From Rhodanobacter sp. MP7CTX1 (GTDB taxonomy: Bacteria; Pseudomonadota; Gammaproteobacteria; Xanthomonadales; Rhodanobacteraceae), in contig NZ_JACHCN010000008.1 of NCBI RefSeq assembly GCF_014205795.1, positions 1-64,000 of the forward strand: a DNA stretch of 64,000 bases, given 5' to 3'. Of this stretch, positions 53,971 to 63,488 are shown in pieces; within the stretch, counting starts at the first letter, position 1, and every line of letters begins with the position of its first letter. Made by a program: the position numbers and the translations under genes. Under the pieces are notes generated by a model. The model ran no database searches and was not told where the DNA came from. It saw nothing but the letters and a program-made list of their open reading frames with translations.

Positions 53971-55017
53971 TTGAACACACCCGTCATGCATGCACGCGAC
54001 ACCCTGATGTACCGCGAGGCACACGAGTCGGCCGAGGTCGTCGAACGCCAGTTCGCTGCCAACGACAGCGTGGTCACGGCGCTGGCTCAGTCGCTGCGCG
54101 CGCAGCCGCCGCGCTTTATTGTTACCTGCGCGCGCGGCAGCTCCGATCACGCCGCGGCGTATGCGAAGTACGTGTTCGAGACGCAGCTGGGCATCGTCAC
54201 GGCGTCGGTGTCGCCATCGGTCACCTCGGTCTACGCCGCTGCACAGCAATGGGAAGGCGCGCTGTTCATCGCGATCTCGCAGTCGGGCAAGAGCCCCGAT
54301 CTGGTGCGCAACGCGCAGGCCGCCAAGCTGGCTGGCGCGCGCGTTGTGGCGATGGTGAATGTCGAGGACTCGCCGCTGGCGGCGATTGCCGATACGGTGA
54401 TTCCGCTGCATGCGGGACCGGAACGCAGCGTCGCCGCGACCAAGAGCTACGTCGCTGCGCTGGCCGCGGTGCTGCATCTGTGCGCTCGGTGGCGCGGTGA
54501 TCGTGCGCTGGTGGATTCGCTGCATGCGCTGCCGGACGCCTTGCGTTCGAGCTGGGATGCCGATTGGTCCGCGTTGAGCGATGGCCTGGTCGATGCGCAT
54601 AACCTGTTTGTGGTCGGTCGCGGTTTTGGTCTCGGCATCGCGCTGGAGGCAGCGCTGAAATTCAAGGAAACCTGTGGTCTGCACGCCGAGGCGTTCAGCG
54701 CGGCCGAGGTAAAGCACGGCCCGATGGCGCTGGTCGGGCCGAATTTCCCGGTGCTATGTTTTGCCCAGGATGACGACACACTCGCTGGCACGTTGGCGGT
54801 GGCCGATGAATTTCGCAAACGCGGCGCAAAAGTTTTCGTCGCGGCGCCCGGTATGCAGGGCAGCGGCATGCTGCCGGTGTTGGCCGGCTTGCCGGCACTG
54901 TGCACGCCACTACTGATCATCCAGAGTTTTTATCGTGCTGCCAGCGGACTGGCCTTGCTGCGGGGTTTCAATCCCGACGTGCCGCCGCACCTCAACAAGG
55001 TGACAGAGACAGTTTAA
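53971..55017 (+). CDS. SIS-domain glucosamine-6-phosphate deaminase-like protein (NagB-II)
   Basis: A 348-aa protein with two SIS domains, related to the isomerase half of GlmS. Sugar-phosphate loops: CARGSSDHAAAYAKYVFE in the first domain with AISQSGKSPDL and AATKSYVAAL; the second has VVGRGFGLGIALEAALKFKE and AAEVKHGPMALV. Proteins of this type next to nagA replace classical NagB in Xanthomonas and Shewanella (NagB-II), turning glucosamine-6-phosphate to fructose-6-phosphate and ammonia. The start TTG at 53971 gives MNTPVMHARD; an ATG at 53986 is the alternative. It lies between the GntR gene and nagA. Confidence 0.88.
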   Translation: MNTPVMHARDTLMYREAHESAEVVERQFAANDSVVTALAQSLRAQPPRFIVTCARGSSDHAAAYAKYVFETQLGIVTASVSPSVTSVYAAAQQWEGALFIAISQSGKSPDLVRNAQAAKLAGARVVAMVNVEDSPLAAIADTVIPLHAGPERSVAATKSYVAALAAVLHLCARWRGDRALVDSLHALPDALRSSWDADWSALSDGLVDAHNLFVVGRGFGLGIALEAALKFKETCGLHAEAFSAAEVKHGPMALVGPNFPVLCFAQDDDTLAGTLAVADEFRKRGAKVFVAAPGMQGSGMLPVLAGLPALCTPLLIIQSFYRAASGLALLRGFNPDVPPHLNKVTETV

Positions 55018-55146
55018 GAGCGGGACGGTTTGAAAGCAGGGACCGTTCAAGAACAGGGACGAACGACGCGAGGCGAGCAACAACCGTCGACGTTCCCGCT
55101 ACTGCGCAACGATCCATCGACTCCACGCATGCCCAAGGTCAATGAC

Positions 55147-56289
55147 ATGACTCTCGCTCTCATCAATGGTCGTGTACTCACGGGGCACGGTTGGCAGAAC
55201 AATCTCGCGGTGCTGCTGGAGGGCGGACACATTGCCGATCTGCTGCCGCCGGACGACCCGCGCATACGCAACGCGCCACAGCACGATCTCCAGGGCGCCA
55301 GACTGCTGCCCGGCTTCATCGACGTGCAGGTCAATGGCGGCGGTGGCGTGTTGTTCAACGACGCGCCCACCGTGGAAACCATCCGCCAGATCGGCGCGGC
55401 GCACCGGCGCTACGGCACCACCGGGTTTTTGCCGACGCTGATCAGCGATGACGTGCAGGTCATGCGTGCCGCGCTTGACGCGGTGGAGCAGGCCTTGGCC
55501 GAAGGCGTGCCCGGCGTGCTCGGCATTCACCTGGAAGGACCGTATCTGGCCCCGGCACGCAAGGGTGTGCATGACCCGAAATTTTTCCACACGCCCGGCA
55601 GCGACGAGCTGGCGCAGCTGTGCGCGCCCCATCGCGGAGTGCGCCTGCTCACGCTGGCACCGGAGCGGGTGCCGCTGGCCAGCATCGGTGCGCTCGCGGC
55701 CGCAGGCGTCATCGTCTGTGCCGGCCATACCGCCGCCGACTACGCGACGACGCATGCCGCGCTGGCCGCAGGCGTGCGTGGCTTCACCCATCTGTTCAAC
55801 GCGATGACCCCGTTCGGCAGCCGCGAACCGGGCGTGGTCGGTGCAGCACTGGAGGATGTCGACAGCTGGTGTGGCGTGATCGTGGACGGACATCACGTAC
55901 ATCCAGCCAGCCTGCGCGTGGCGATCGCCGCCAAGCCGCGCGGCAAGATGCTGCTGGTCACCGATGCCATGCCGCCGGTCGGCGCCGATGATCCCCACTT
56001 CGTGCTCAACGGTGAAACCATTACCGGGAAAGACGGTATCTGTCAGACCGCGCAAGGGGTGCTGGCCGGCTCGGCGCTGGATATGGCCAGCGCGGTCCGA
56101 AACGCGGTGCAAATGCTCGGCTTGCCGCTGGGCGAGGCGGTGCGTATGGCCAGCACCTATCCCGCTGATTTTCTCGGCCTCGGTGCCAGCCACGGCCGCA
56201 TTGCCGCCGGCTACCAGGCCGATCTGGTGGTGCTGGACGATGAATACCACGTTCAACAGAGCTGGATCGCCGGCGTAGCCAACGCTTAG
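55147..56289 (+). CDS. N-acetylglucosamine-6-phosphate deacetylase NagA
   Basis: A 380-aa amidohydrolase that removes acetate from N-acetylglucosamine-6-phosphate. LLPGFIDVQVNGGGGVLFND is the conserved beginning, GIHLEGPYLAPARKGVHD gives the metal-binding Glu, CAGHTAADYATTHAAL and THLFNAMTPFGSREPG give His residues, and LLVTDAMPPVGA the catalytic Asp. The start is the ATG at 55147 (MTLALINGR); the frame is open further upstream but unconserved. The enzyme feeds the deaminase encoded just upstream; neither a PTS nor a NagP transporter gene is within the window. Confidence 0.95.
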   Translation: MTLALINGRVLTGHGWQNNLAVLLEGGHIADLLPPDDPRIRNAPQHDLQGARLLPGFIDVQVNGGGGVLFNDAPTVETIRQIGAAHRRYGTTGFLPTLISDDVQVMRAALDAVEQALAEGVPGVLGIHLEGPYLAPARKGVHDPKFFHTPGSDELAQLCAPHRGVRLLTLAPERVPLASIGALAAAGVIVCAGHTAADYATTHAALAAGVRGFTHLFNAMTPFGSREPGVVGAALEDVDSWCGVIVDGHHVHPASLRVAIAAKPRGKMLLVTDAMPPVGADDPHFVLNGETITGKDGICQTAQGVLAGSALDMASAVRNAVQMLGLPLGEAVRMASTYPADFLGLGASHGRIAAGYQADLVVLDDEYHVQQSWIAGVANA

Positions 56290-56402
56290 CCCTTTGGGAG
56301 AGGGTTGGGGTGAGGGGTTCGGCCGGAGCGCGGGGATTCATACCAGGCCGAACCCTCATCCGTCGCTGCGCGCCACCTTCTCCCGATGGGGGAAGGGAGG
56401 GC
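56290..56402. repeat. GGGAGAGGG-type intergenic repeat after nagA
   Basis: TTGGGAGAGGGTTGGGGTGA, then later CCTCATCCG and CCTTCTCCCGATGGGGGAAG: a long imperfect inverted repeat of the same family as 33430-33475. It lies directly after the nagA stop and may terminate it. Confidence 0.5.
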
Positions 56403-56408
56403 CAGAGA

Positions 56409-56448
56409 CTGAAGTCTGCCCCTGCCTTTCGGCAGGGGCAGACTTCAG
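56409..56448. repeat. 18-bp perfect hairpin upstream of the first RND gene
   Basis: CTGAAGTCTGCCCCTGCC (56409-56426) and its exact complement (56431-56448) flank a TTTC loop. With an 18-bp stem and 4-base loop this is the strongest hairpin in the window. There is no T-tract, so it may be a REP-like unit or a transcription attenuator, not a simple terminator. Confidence 0.75.
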
Positions 56449-56585
56449 GCACATTCATAAATTACGCGCGGCTGGCATAAAGCACGCATGATTTTGCGAA
56501 CTGCCCGCGACACCCGTCGCGCGATGCGCAGGGTTCGCGACACTGCAATGGAATGCCGGCCACACCGGCCACACCGCGGAGCCCC

Positions 56586-59500
56586 GTGAACATTTTTGCG
56601 CCCCTGATTCGTCGCCCGGTTGGCACGTCGTTGCTGGCCATTGGCCTCACCCTGGCAGGCTTCATCGCCTACCTGATGCTTGGTGTTGCCGCGCTACCGT
56701 CACTGGATTTCCCCGGTGTGTATGTGACGGTCAGCCAGCCTGGCGCAAACGCACAGACGATGGCGAGCACGGTGCTGGCGCCACTGGAACGTCACCTCGG
56801 GCAGATTCCCGGCATCGACGATATGTACGGCAACGCCAGCGAGGGAGTTGCCTCGGTGAGTGTGCGTTTCAAATTTTCCCGCACCGCGGACAGCGCAGCG
56901 CGCGACGTGCAGGCGGCGATCAACGCCGCGGCGGTCGACCTGCCTGCCTTGCCGAGTCCGCCGCAGTACTTCAAGTTCGACACCTCGCAAATCCCAATCC
57001 TGTTCATCACGCTGACCTCGACCGGGCTGCCGCAGGACAAGCTGTACGACCTCGCCGACACGCTGCTCAAACCCGTGGTGGCGCAGATCCCGGGCGTGGC
57101 CCAGGTGCAGGTATTCGGCGGCACGCCGCATGCTGTGCGCATCGAGCTGAACAGCAATGCGCTGGCCGCCAAGGGGCTCACCGGCAACGACATCAGCAAT
57201 GCGTTGCGTGCGGCGAACGTCAGCTCACCCCAGGGCACGTTGAGCGACGGCCAGACCCAGATGACGGTCGACGCGAATGACGCCCTGCACGAGCCAGCCG
57301 AATTCGCGCAGCTGGTGATCGCGGTGAAGAACGGCGCGCCAGTGCGTCTGTCTGATGTGGCGAAGGTCTATGGCGGCCAGCAGGACCAGTACCAGGGCGC
57401 CTGGTACAACACGGACCGCACGGTCGGCCTGCAGATCACCCGGCGGCCGGAAGCGAACGCCGTGGCCACGGTGGAAGCGATTCGCGCCAAGCTGCCGCAG
57501 TTGCGTGCCTCGCTGCCGTCGAGCGTGACCATCACGCCGACCTTCGACCTCACCCAGACCACCAAGTCGGCATTGCATGAGGTGGAGGTGACGCTGCTGA
57601 TCTCGATCGTGATGGTGGTGCTGGTGATGCTGGTGTTCCTGCGTCGGTTGCGTCCGACCCTGATTGCCATGCTCAGTATTCCGCTATCGCTGGCTGGCGC
57701 CTTCGTGGTGATGTGGTCGTTGGGCTACACACTCAACACGCTGTCGTTGGTGGCGCTGGTACTGTGCATCGGCTTCGTGGTCGACGACGCGATCGTGGTG
57801 ATCGAAAACATCGTGCGCCATATGGAGCATGGCCAGCCACCGTTGCAGGCGGCACTGACCGGCGTGCGTGAGATCGGATTCACGGTGGTCTCGATCACGC
57901 TCTCGCTGGTCGCGGTGTTCGCCCCGCTGCTGTTCGGCAACAACATGCTGATCATGCTGCTGCGCGAATTCTCGGTGACGCTGACTGCGGCGGTGGTGAT
58001 CTCCGCGCTGGTTTCGTTGACGCTGACGCCGGCACTGTGCGGACACCTGCTGGCGCATGAGCCGGCCAATCCGCCGCCACCAGGCCGGCTCGAACAGGCT
58101 GTCGAGCGTTTCGACCGCGGCCTGCACCGCACCTATGAGCGGGCGCTTGACTGGGCGCTGCATCATCGGCGGATCATGCGCTGGCAGCCGCTGGTCTTGC
58201 TGGTGCTGACCGGTGTGCTCGCATTCGCCACGGCCAAGACCGCCGGCGGCAGCTTCATGCCGGAAGAAGACACCGGCCAGCTGGATGTGCAGGTCCGCGC
58301 CGACGCGAACATCGCGCCGACCCTGATGGCCGAGCGTGCAAAGCATGTGGCGCAGATCATGATGGCCGATCCGGCCACCACGGATGTGTTGACCTTGCTC
58401 GGCACCAACGGTGGCGATGGCGGCGCCGTCGGCAACGGTGCGCAGATGTTCGTCGACCTCAAGCCGCGTGGCAGTGGTCCCGGTGAGCGCAACGAGGGCA
58501 TCAAGTCGGTGATCGAGCGGCTGTCCAAGAAGTACGACGCGCTGCCCGACGTGAAGGTCGCGGTGACGCCGGTGCAGTTCCTCGGCGGTGGCGGTAGTGG
58601 CGACAATGCCGGCCAGTACGAATTCCAGCTGATCGACAGCAACGACGGCGACCTGCAGCCATGGGCGCTGAAGATCGAGCGGCAGATGCGCACGATGAAG
58701 GAATTCAGCGACATCACAAGTAACTTCGACCTGGTCGGCAAGCAGCAGATGCTGCGCATCGATCGTGCGGCGGCGAGCCAGCTGCAAGTGGGCGTGGGCA
58801 CCATCGACTCGGCGCTGTACAGTGCGTTCGGCCAGCGTCTGGTGTCGCAAATCTACTCGGACCTCAACCAGTATTGGGTGGTGATCAGCGCCAGCCCGAA
58901 CGAGATGCTGAGCCCGGAAGCCCTGCTGAACATCCGCGTGCGCAGCACCAGCGGCCAGATGATTCCGCTGTCCGCGCTGGCGCATATCGAGCCGAGCATG
59001 AGCCCGTTGCGCATCCGGCACCACAACCAGATGGAAGCGGCCACGATCAACTACAACCTGGCCAAAGGTGTGGCGCAGGATGCCGGCATCAAGCTGGTGG
59101 AGCAGACGGCGCTTGCGATCGGTCTGCCCGACGGCATGCGGGTGGATTTCACCGGTGCGAACCAGCGCCTGCAGCAGGCACAGTCCAACGGCATGGTGCT
59201 GCTGATTGCCTCGATCGTGGCGATGTACATCGTGCTGGGCATCCTCTACGAGAGTCTCGGCCATCCGCTGACGATCCTCTCCACGCTACCCGCTGCAGGC
59301 GCTGGCGCGTTTCTCGCCATGCTGGTGACGCAGACGCAGATCTCGCTGATGGCCATCATCGCGATCCTGATGCTGATCGGCATCGTCAAGAAAAACGCGA
59401 TCCTGATGGTCGACTTCGCCCTGGTCGCCGAACGCGAACGTGGACTACCCGCACCGGACGCGATTCGCGAGGCGGCGCTGGTGCGCTTCCGTCCGATCAC

Positions 59501-59756
59501 CATGACGACGCTGGTTGCGATGGGCGCCGCATTGCCGTTGGCGATTGGTTTCGGCGTTGGTTCGGAAATGCGCCAGCCCCTCGGCATCGCCATCGTCGGT
59601 GGCCTGCTGGTATCGCAGCTGCTGACCCTGCTGAGCACCCCGGCGATCTATCTGTGGAACTACGACCGCAAGATCCGCCAGGCAGCCCGCCGCGCCCGCC
59701 GCGCCGAAAAGCGCCTGCTGAAAACCGGTGGCATGGCGCCCAGCAGCCCAGCCTGA
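56586..59756 (+). CDS. RND efflux pump inner-membrane protein 1 (MdtB/C-like)
   Basis: A 1,056-aa resistance-nodulation-division transporter of the multidrug (HAE-1) type. It begins MNIFAPLIRRPVGTSLLAIG at the GTG of 56586, preceded by GGAG. Twelve membrane helices are expected; the proton-relay Asp pair is in GFVVDDAIVVIENIVRHMEH of helix 4, and the second-half signature GIVKKNAILMVDFAL is present. The MdtB/MdtC subgroup is suggested by the N-terminus and by the tandem homologous gene downstream, since MdtB and MdtC form mixed trimers. No membrane-fusion or outer-membrane gene is in the window, so these must lie elsewhere or beyond the right end. Confidence 0.93.
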   Translation: MNIFAPLIRRPVGTSLLAIGLTLAGFIAYLMLGVAALPSLDFPGVYVTVSQPGANAQTMASTVLAPLERHLGQIPGIDDMYGNASEGVASVSVRFKFSRTADSAARDVQAAINAAAVDLPALPSPPQYFKFDTSQIPILFITLTSTGLPQDKLYDLADTLLKPVVAQIPGVAQVQVFGGTPHAVRIELNSNALAAKGLTGNDISNALRAANVSSPQGTLSDGQTQMTVDANDALHEPAEFAQLVIAVKNGAPVRLSDVAKVYGGQQDQYQGAWYNTDRTVGLQITRRPEANAVATVEAIRAKLPQLRASLPSSVTITPTFDLTQTTKSALHEVEVTLLISIVMVVLVMLVFLRRLRPTLIAMLSIPLSLAGAFVVMWSLGYTLNTLSLVALVLCIGFVVDDAIVVIENIVRHMEHGQPPLQAALTGVREIGFTVVSITLSLVAVFAPLLFGNNMLIMLLREFSVTLTAAVVISALVSLTLTPALCGHLLAHEPANPPPPGRLEQAVERFDRGLHRTYERALDWALHHRRIMRWQPLVLLVLTGVLAFATAKTAGGSFMPEEDTGQLDVQVRADANIAPTLMAERAKHVAQIMMADPATTDVLTLLGTNGGDGGAVGNGAQMFVDLKPRGSGPGERNEGIKSVIERLSKKYDALPDVKVAVTPVQFLGGGGSGDNAGQYEFQLIDSNDGDLQPWALKIERQMRTMKEFSDITSNFDLVGKQQMLRIDRAAASQLQVGVGTIDSALYSAFGQRLVSQIYSDLNQYWVVISASPNEMLSPEALLNIRVRSTSGQMIPLSALAHIEPSMSPLRIRHHNQMEAATINYNLAKGVAQDAGIKLVEQTALAIGLPDGMRVDFTGANQRLQQAQSNGMVLLIASIVAMYIVLGILYESLGHPLTILSTLPAAGAGAFLAMLVTQTQISLMAIIAILMLIGIVKKNAILMVDFALVAERERGLPAPDAIREAALVRFRPITMTTLVAMGAALPLAIGFGVGSEMRQPLGIAIVGGLLVSQLLTLLSTPAIYLWNYDRKIRQAARRARRAEKRLLKTGGMAPSSPA

Positions 59757-59821
59757 GAAGTGCTGCCGTGCTCCCTCCCCTGCGAGAAGGGGGCGAGCAA
59801 GACTGCAGCCCAGCCTCAGCT

Positions 59822-59892
59822 GCTCCCTCCCCTGCTTGCCCCGAAGAAGGGACTCCCTTCGGTCGCACGGGAGGGTTGGGGAGGGGTCGCTC
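59822..59892. repeat. 71-bp intergenic repeat, copy A
   Basis: This 71-bp sequence (core TTGCCCCGAAGAAGGGACTC) recurs at 63377-63447 with only three differences by my reading. It contains an imperfect hairpin (CTCCCTCCCC ... GGGGAGGGG). Each copy follows one RND gene. Confidence 0.8.
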
Positions 59893-60009
59893 TTCGCCAC
59901 GAAGGTCAAAAGCTCTACCCCCTCCCGGCCTCCCCCTGTGAGCAGGGGGAGGAGCAAAGCAGGCCGCTGCTTGAGTCGTGCAATCACCCGTGCCTTCCGA
60001 CAGGGTGTG

Positions 60010-60060
60010 GACTTCAGGCACATACGCGGGGCCACGGAGGCAGGCATAAAGTCTGCATGA
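60010..60060 (+). promoter_or_regulatory. Duplicated upstream element of the second RND gene
   Basis: GACTTCAGGCACAT (60010), GGCATAAAG (60043) and GCATGA (60055) occur in the same order and with identical spacing (33 and 12 bases) at 56441, 56474 and 56486, upstream of the first RND gene. The rest between them differs. The block ends 95 to 110 bases before each start codon and probably contains a shared promoter or regulator site. Confidence 0.6.
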
Positions 60061-60169
60061 GCGAGCCTTTGACCATTACCGTCATATTGTCGTCTGCTGC
60101 CGACTTGCGCGACGCGGGTCACTCGTCGGTATGCTTGCGAACCATGCACCTGGGGGCCACGGAAGCGCC

Positions 60170-63100
60170 ATGAATATCTTTGCTGCCCTGATTCGCCGTC
60201 CAGCCGGTACCTCGCTGCTTGCCATTGGCCTGATGCTGGCCGGGATCTGGGCGTACCTGCTGCTGGGCGTTGCCGCACTGCCGTCGCTGGAGTTCCCCGG
60301 CGTGGTGGTGTTTGCACAGTTGCCGGGCGCAAATACTCAAACCATGGCCAGCACCGTGATGGCACCGCTGGAGCGTCACCTCGGCCGCATCCCCGGCGTG
60401 AAACAGATGGTGGGCAATGCCAGCGAAGGTGGCATGCAGATCCAGGTGCTGTTCAACTTCGGCATCAACACCGACGCGGCGGCGCGCGAGGTGCAGGCGG
60501 CGATCAACGACGCCGCGCCGGATCTCCCGGCGTTACCGGCCCCGCCGCAGTACTTCAAGTTCGATACTTCGCAGATTCCCGTGCTGCTGGTCTCGCTGAC
60601 CTCGACCAGTCTTGCGCCCGACCGGCTGTACGACATCACCGACACGCTGTTGCAACCCGCAGTGGCACGGATTCCCGGGGTGGCGCAGGTGCAGGTGTTC
60701 GGCGGTACGCCGCATGCAGTGCGGATCGAGCTGAACAGCAATGCGCTCGCCGCCAAGGGGCTGACCGCGAACGACGTCAGCAATGCGTTGATCGCCGCGA
60801 ATGTCACTTCACCGCAGGGCACGTTGAGCAACGGTCAAACGCAGATGACAGTCACCGCGAACGATGCATTGCAAGACCCGGCCGAGTTCGCCCGTCTACT
60901 GATTGCCGTGAAGAACGGTGCCCCGGTGCGCCTGTCCGACGTAGCCAAGGTTACCGGTGGCGAGCAGGACGAGTACCAGGCTGCCTGGTTCAACGGCAGC
61001 CGCACGGTCTCCATGCAGATCAGCAAGCGGCCAGAGGCTAATGCCGTTGCCACGGCGCAGGCGGTTCGCGACAAATTGCCGGAATTGCGCGCCTTGTTGC
61101 CGGCGGACGTGCAGGTCACCCCGATCTTCGACCTCACGCTGACCGCCAAGTCCGCCCTGCATGAAGTGGAAGTGGCGTTGCTGTTGAGTATCGCGATGGT
61201 GGCGGTGGTGATGCTGGTGTTCCTGCGTCGCTGGCGGCCAATGCTGATCGCCATGCTCAGCGTGCCGCTGTCACTGGCCGGCGCATTCGTGGTGATGTGG
61301 ACGCTGGGTTTCTCGCTCAATACCTTGTCGCTGATCGCGCTGGTGTTGAGTATCGGTTTTGTGGTGGACGACGCGATCGTGGTGATCGAGAACATCGTGC
61401 GCCACATGGAAGAAGGTACGACGGCACTACCTGCTGCACTGATCGGTGTGGACGAGATCGGCTTCACGGTGATTTCGATCACGCTGTCATTGGTTGCCGT
61501 CTTCGCGCCCATGCTCTTTGGCAACAACGCGTTTACCGCGCTGATGCGCGAGCTGTCGGTGACGCTGACTGCCGCGGTGGTGATCTCCGCCGTGGTTTCG
61601 CTGACCCTTACGCCGGCGTTGTGCGGGCGCTTTCTCACGCTGGAACATCCTGTCGGTGCAGCTGCCGGCGAGCATCAGCAGAATCGCCTTCAGCGCGCGC
61701 TGGAACGTTTCGATCGCGGCCTGCTGCAGCGCTATGAACGCGCACTGGACTGGGCCATGCATCATCGCCGGCTCATGCGCTGGCAGCCACCGATCCTGTT
61801 GGTGCTGACCGCCGTGCTGGCATTCGCCGTGGCCAAGACCGCTGGCGGCGGCATCATGCCCGAAGAAGACATCGGCATGATGCAGGCGGATATCAGCGCG
61901 GAAGCGAACATCTCGCCGACCCTGCTCGCCGAGCGCGCACAACAGGTTGCGCTGGTGATGCAGGCCGACCCGGCCGTGCAGGACGTCACTACCATCCTGG
62001 GCAGCAACAGCGGTGTTGGTTCGGTGGGCAACAACGCGACAATGTTCGTCGACCTCAAGCCGTATGGTCGCGGACCGACCGATCGCCACGACCGCGTCAA
62101 GAAGGTGATCGAGCGGCTCGACAAGCAATACAAGAAGCTGTCCGACCTCGACATATCGCTGACCCCGCTGCAGTTCTTCGGCGGCGGCAACAGCGGCAAG
62201 GCAGGGCAGGGGCAGTACCAATTCCAGCTGAGCAGCAGTGCCGGCACCAGCTTGCAGGAGCCCACCCTCAAGCTGGCGCGCCTGATGCGCGGCATGAAGG
62301 ACTTTCGCGATATCAGCACCAGTTTCGACAGCATCGGCAAGCAGCAGATGCTGACCGTGGATCGCGAGGCGGCAGGGCGCCTGAAGGTCACCATGGGCAT
62401 GATCGATACGGCGTTGTACAACGCGTTCGGCCAGGCCCAGGTTTCGATCATCTATTCGGATATCAATCAGTACCGGGTCGTGCTGACCGCGTCCAGCGAG
62501 CGCTCACTGAGTCCGCAGACGCTGTTGAACACCTATGTGCGCAACACGAAGGGGCAGATGGTTCCGCTGTCCGCGCTGGCACACATTGCACCCAGTATCG
62601 CGCCGGTCGGCATCCGCCACTTCAACCAGCTCGAGTCGTCCACGATCAATTACAACCTGGCCAAAGGCGTGACGCAGCTGCAGGGCCTGAAGCTGGTCGA
62701 CGAGGCGATTGCCGCCGCGCAACTGCCCGCCGGCATGCAGAAGGACTACACCGGCAATAATCAGCAGCTGGTAGAGGCGGCGACCAATGCCGGCCTGATG
62801 CTCGTCGCGGTGATCCTGGTCATGTATATCGTGCTCGGCATCCTCTACGAGAGCCTGATTCATCCGCTGACCATTCTCTCCACGTTGCCCGCCGCCGGCA
62901 TGGGTGCGTACCTCGCGATGCTGATCACCCAGACCCAGCTCACGATGATGTCGATCATCGCGATCCTGATGCTGATCGGCATCGTCAAGAAGAACGCCAT
63001 CCTGATGGTCGACTTCGCACTGGTTGCGGAGCGCCAACGCGGGATGTCCGCTCCGGATGCGATCCGTCAGGCGGCGCTGGTGCGCTTCCGCCCGATCACC

Positions 63101-63358
63101 ATGACCACCCTGGTCGCGATGGGCGCCGCGCTACCGCTGGCGGTCGGCTTTGGCGTGGGTGCGGAAACCCGCCAGCCGCTCGGCATCGCGATCTTCGGCG
63201 GCCTGCTGGTGTCGCAGCTGCTGACTCTGCTGAGTACCCCGGCGATCTACCTGTGGCAACACGACCGTCGCGAACGCAAGGCCGCGCGCAAGCTGCTGCG
63301 CGCCGAGATCAAACGCCAGAAAGCGTTGCAACAGCAGATCCCCGCGCTGCCGAAGTAG
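60170..63358 (+). CDS. RND efflux pump inner-membrane protein 2 (MdtB/C-like)
   Basis: A 1,062-aa paralogue of the preceding gene, with the same start pattern (MNIFAALIRRPAGTSLLAIG), the Asp pair in GFVVDDAIVVIENIVRHMEE and GIVKKNAILMVDFAL. The two proteins are alike over their whole length, including the porter domains (for example QVQVFGGTPHAVRIELNSN in both). I use the ATG at 60170, which aligns with the first gene's start; the frame extends 13 codons upstream without conservation. Together they probably form a heterotrimeric proton-driven pump like MdtBC, exporting hydrophobic or bile-salt-like compounds. Confidence 0.93.
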   Translation: MNIFAALIRRPAGTSLLAIGLMLAGIWAYLLLGVAALPSLEFPGVVVFAQLPGANTQTMASTVMAPLERHLGRIPGVKQMVGNASEGGMQIQVLFNFGINTDAAAREVQAAINDAAPDLPALPAPPQYFKFDTSQIPVLLVSLTSTSLAPDRLYDITDTLLQPAVARIPGVAQVQVFGGTPHAVRIELNSNALAAKGLTANDVSNALIAANVTSPQGTLSNGQTQMTVTANDALQDPAEFARLLIAVKNGAPVRLSDVAKVTGGEQDEYQAAWFNGSRTVSMQISKRPEANAVATAQAVRDKLPELRALLPADVQVTPIFDLTLTAKSALHEVEVALLLSIAMVAVVMLVFLRRWRPMLIAMLSVPLSLAGAFVVMWTLGFSLNTLSLIALVLSIGFVVDDAIVVIENIVRHMEEGTTALPAALIGVDEIGFTVISITLSLVAVFAPMLFGNNAFTALMRELSVTLTAAVVISAVVSLTLTPALCGRFLTLEHPVGAAAGEHQQNRLQRALERFDRGLLQRYERALDWAMHHRRLMRWQPPILLVLTAVLAFAVAKTAGGGIMPEEDIGMMQADISAEANISPTLLAERAQQVALVMQADPAVQDVTTILGSNSGVGSVGNNATMFVDLKPYGRGPTDRHDRVKKVIERLDKQYKKLSDLDISLTPLQFFGGGNSGKAGQGQYQFQLSSSAGTSLQEPTLKLARLMRGMKDFRDISTSFDSIGKQQMLTVDREAAGRLKVTMGMIDTALYNAFGQAQVSIIYSDINQYRVVLTASSERSLSPQTLLNTYVRNTKGQMVPLSALAHIAPSIAPVGIRHFNQLESSTINYNLAKGVTQLQGLKLVDEAIAAAQLPAGMQKDYTGNNQQLVEAATNAGLMLVAVILVMYIVLGILYESLIHPLTILSTLPAAGMGAYLAMLITQTQLTMMSIIAILMLIGIVKKNAILMVDFALVAERQRGMSAPDAIRQAALVRFRPITMTTLVAMGAALPLAVGFGVGAETRQPLGIAIFGGLLVSQLLTLLSTPAIYLWQHDRRERKAARKLLRAEIKRQKALQQQIPALPK

Positions 63359-63376
63359 CGACTGCTGGCGCGCCAC

Positions 63377-63447
63377 GCTCCCTCCCCTGCTTGCCCCGAA
63401 GAAGGGACTCCCTTCGGTCGCAAGGGAGGGCTGGGGAGGGGTTGCTC
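63377..63447. repeat. 71-bp intergenic repeat, copy B
   Basis: The second copy of the repeat at 59822-59892, in the same orientation, between the second RND gene and the convergent MFS gene. It could serve as a bidirectional terminator. Confidence 0.8.
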
Positions 63448-63488
63448 GCCATGAGGATCGAAAGTGTGCGACCGCCTAACCTGCGCAC

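Larger units (their letters stand above)
59757..60169. other. Gap between the two RND genes
   Basis: About 410 bases without a gene. It contains CT-rich/GA-rich hairpin repeats, including a 71-bp sequence (59822-59892) repeated after the second RND gene, and a copy (60010-60060) of the upstream element found before the first RND gene. Confidence 0.55.

Noticed and set aside
57684-59264. A 526-codon minus-strand frame opposite the first RND gene
   Set aside because: Rich in His, Gln and Arg and with no domain; the RND gene is unambiguous.
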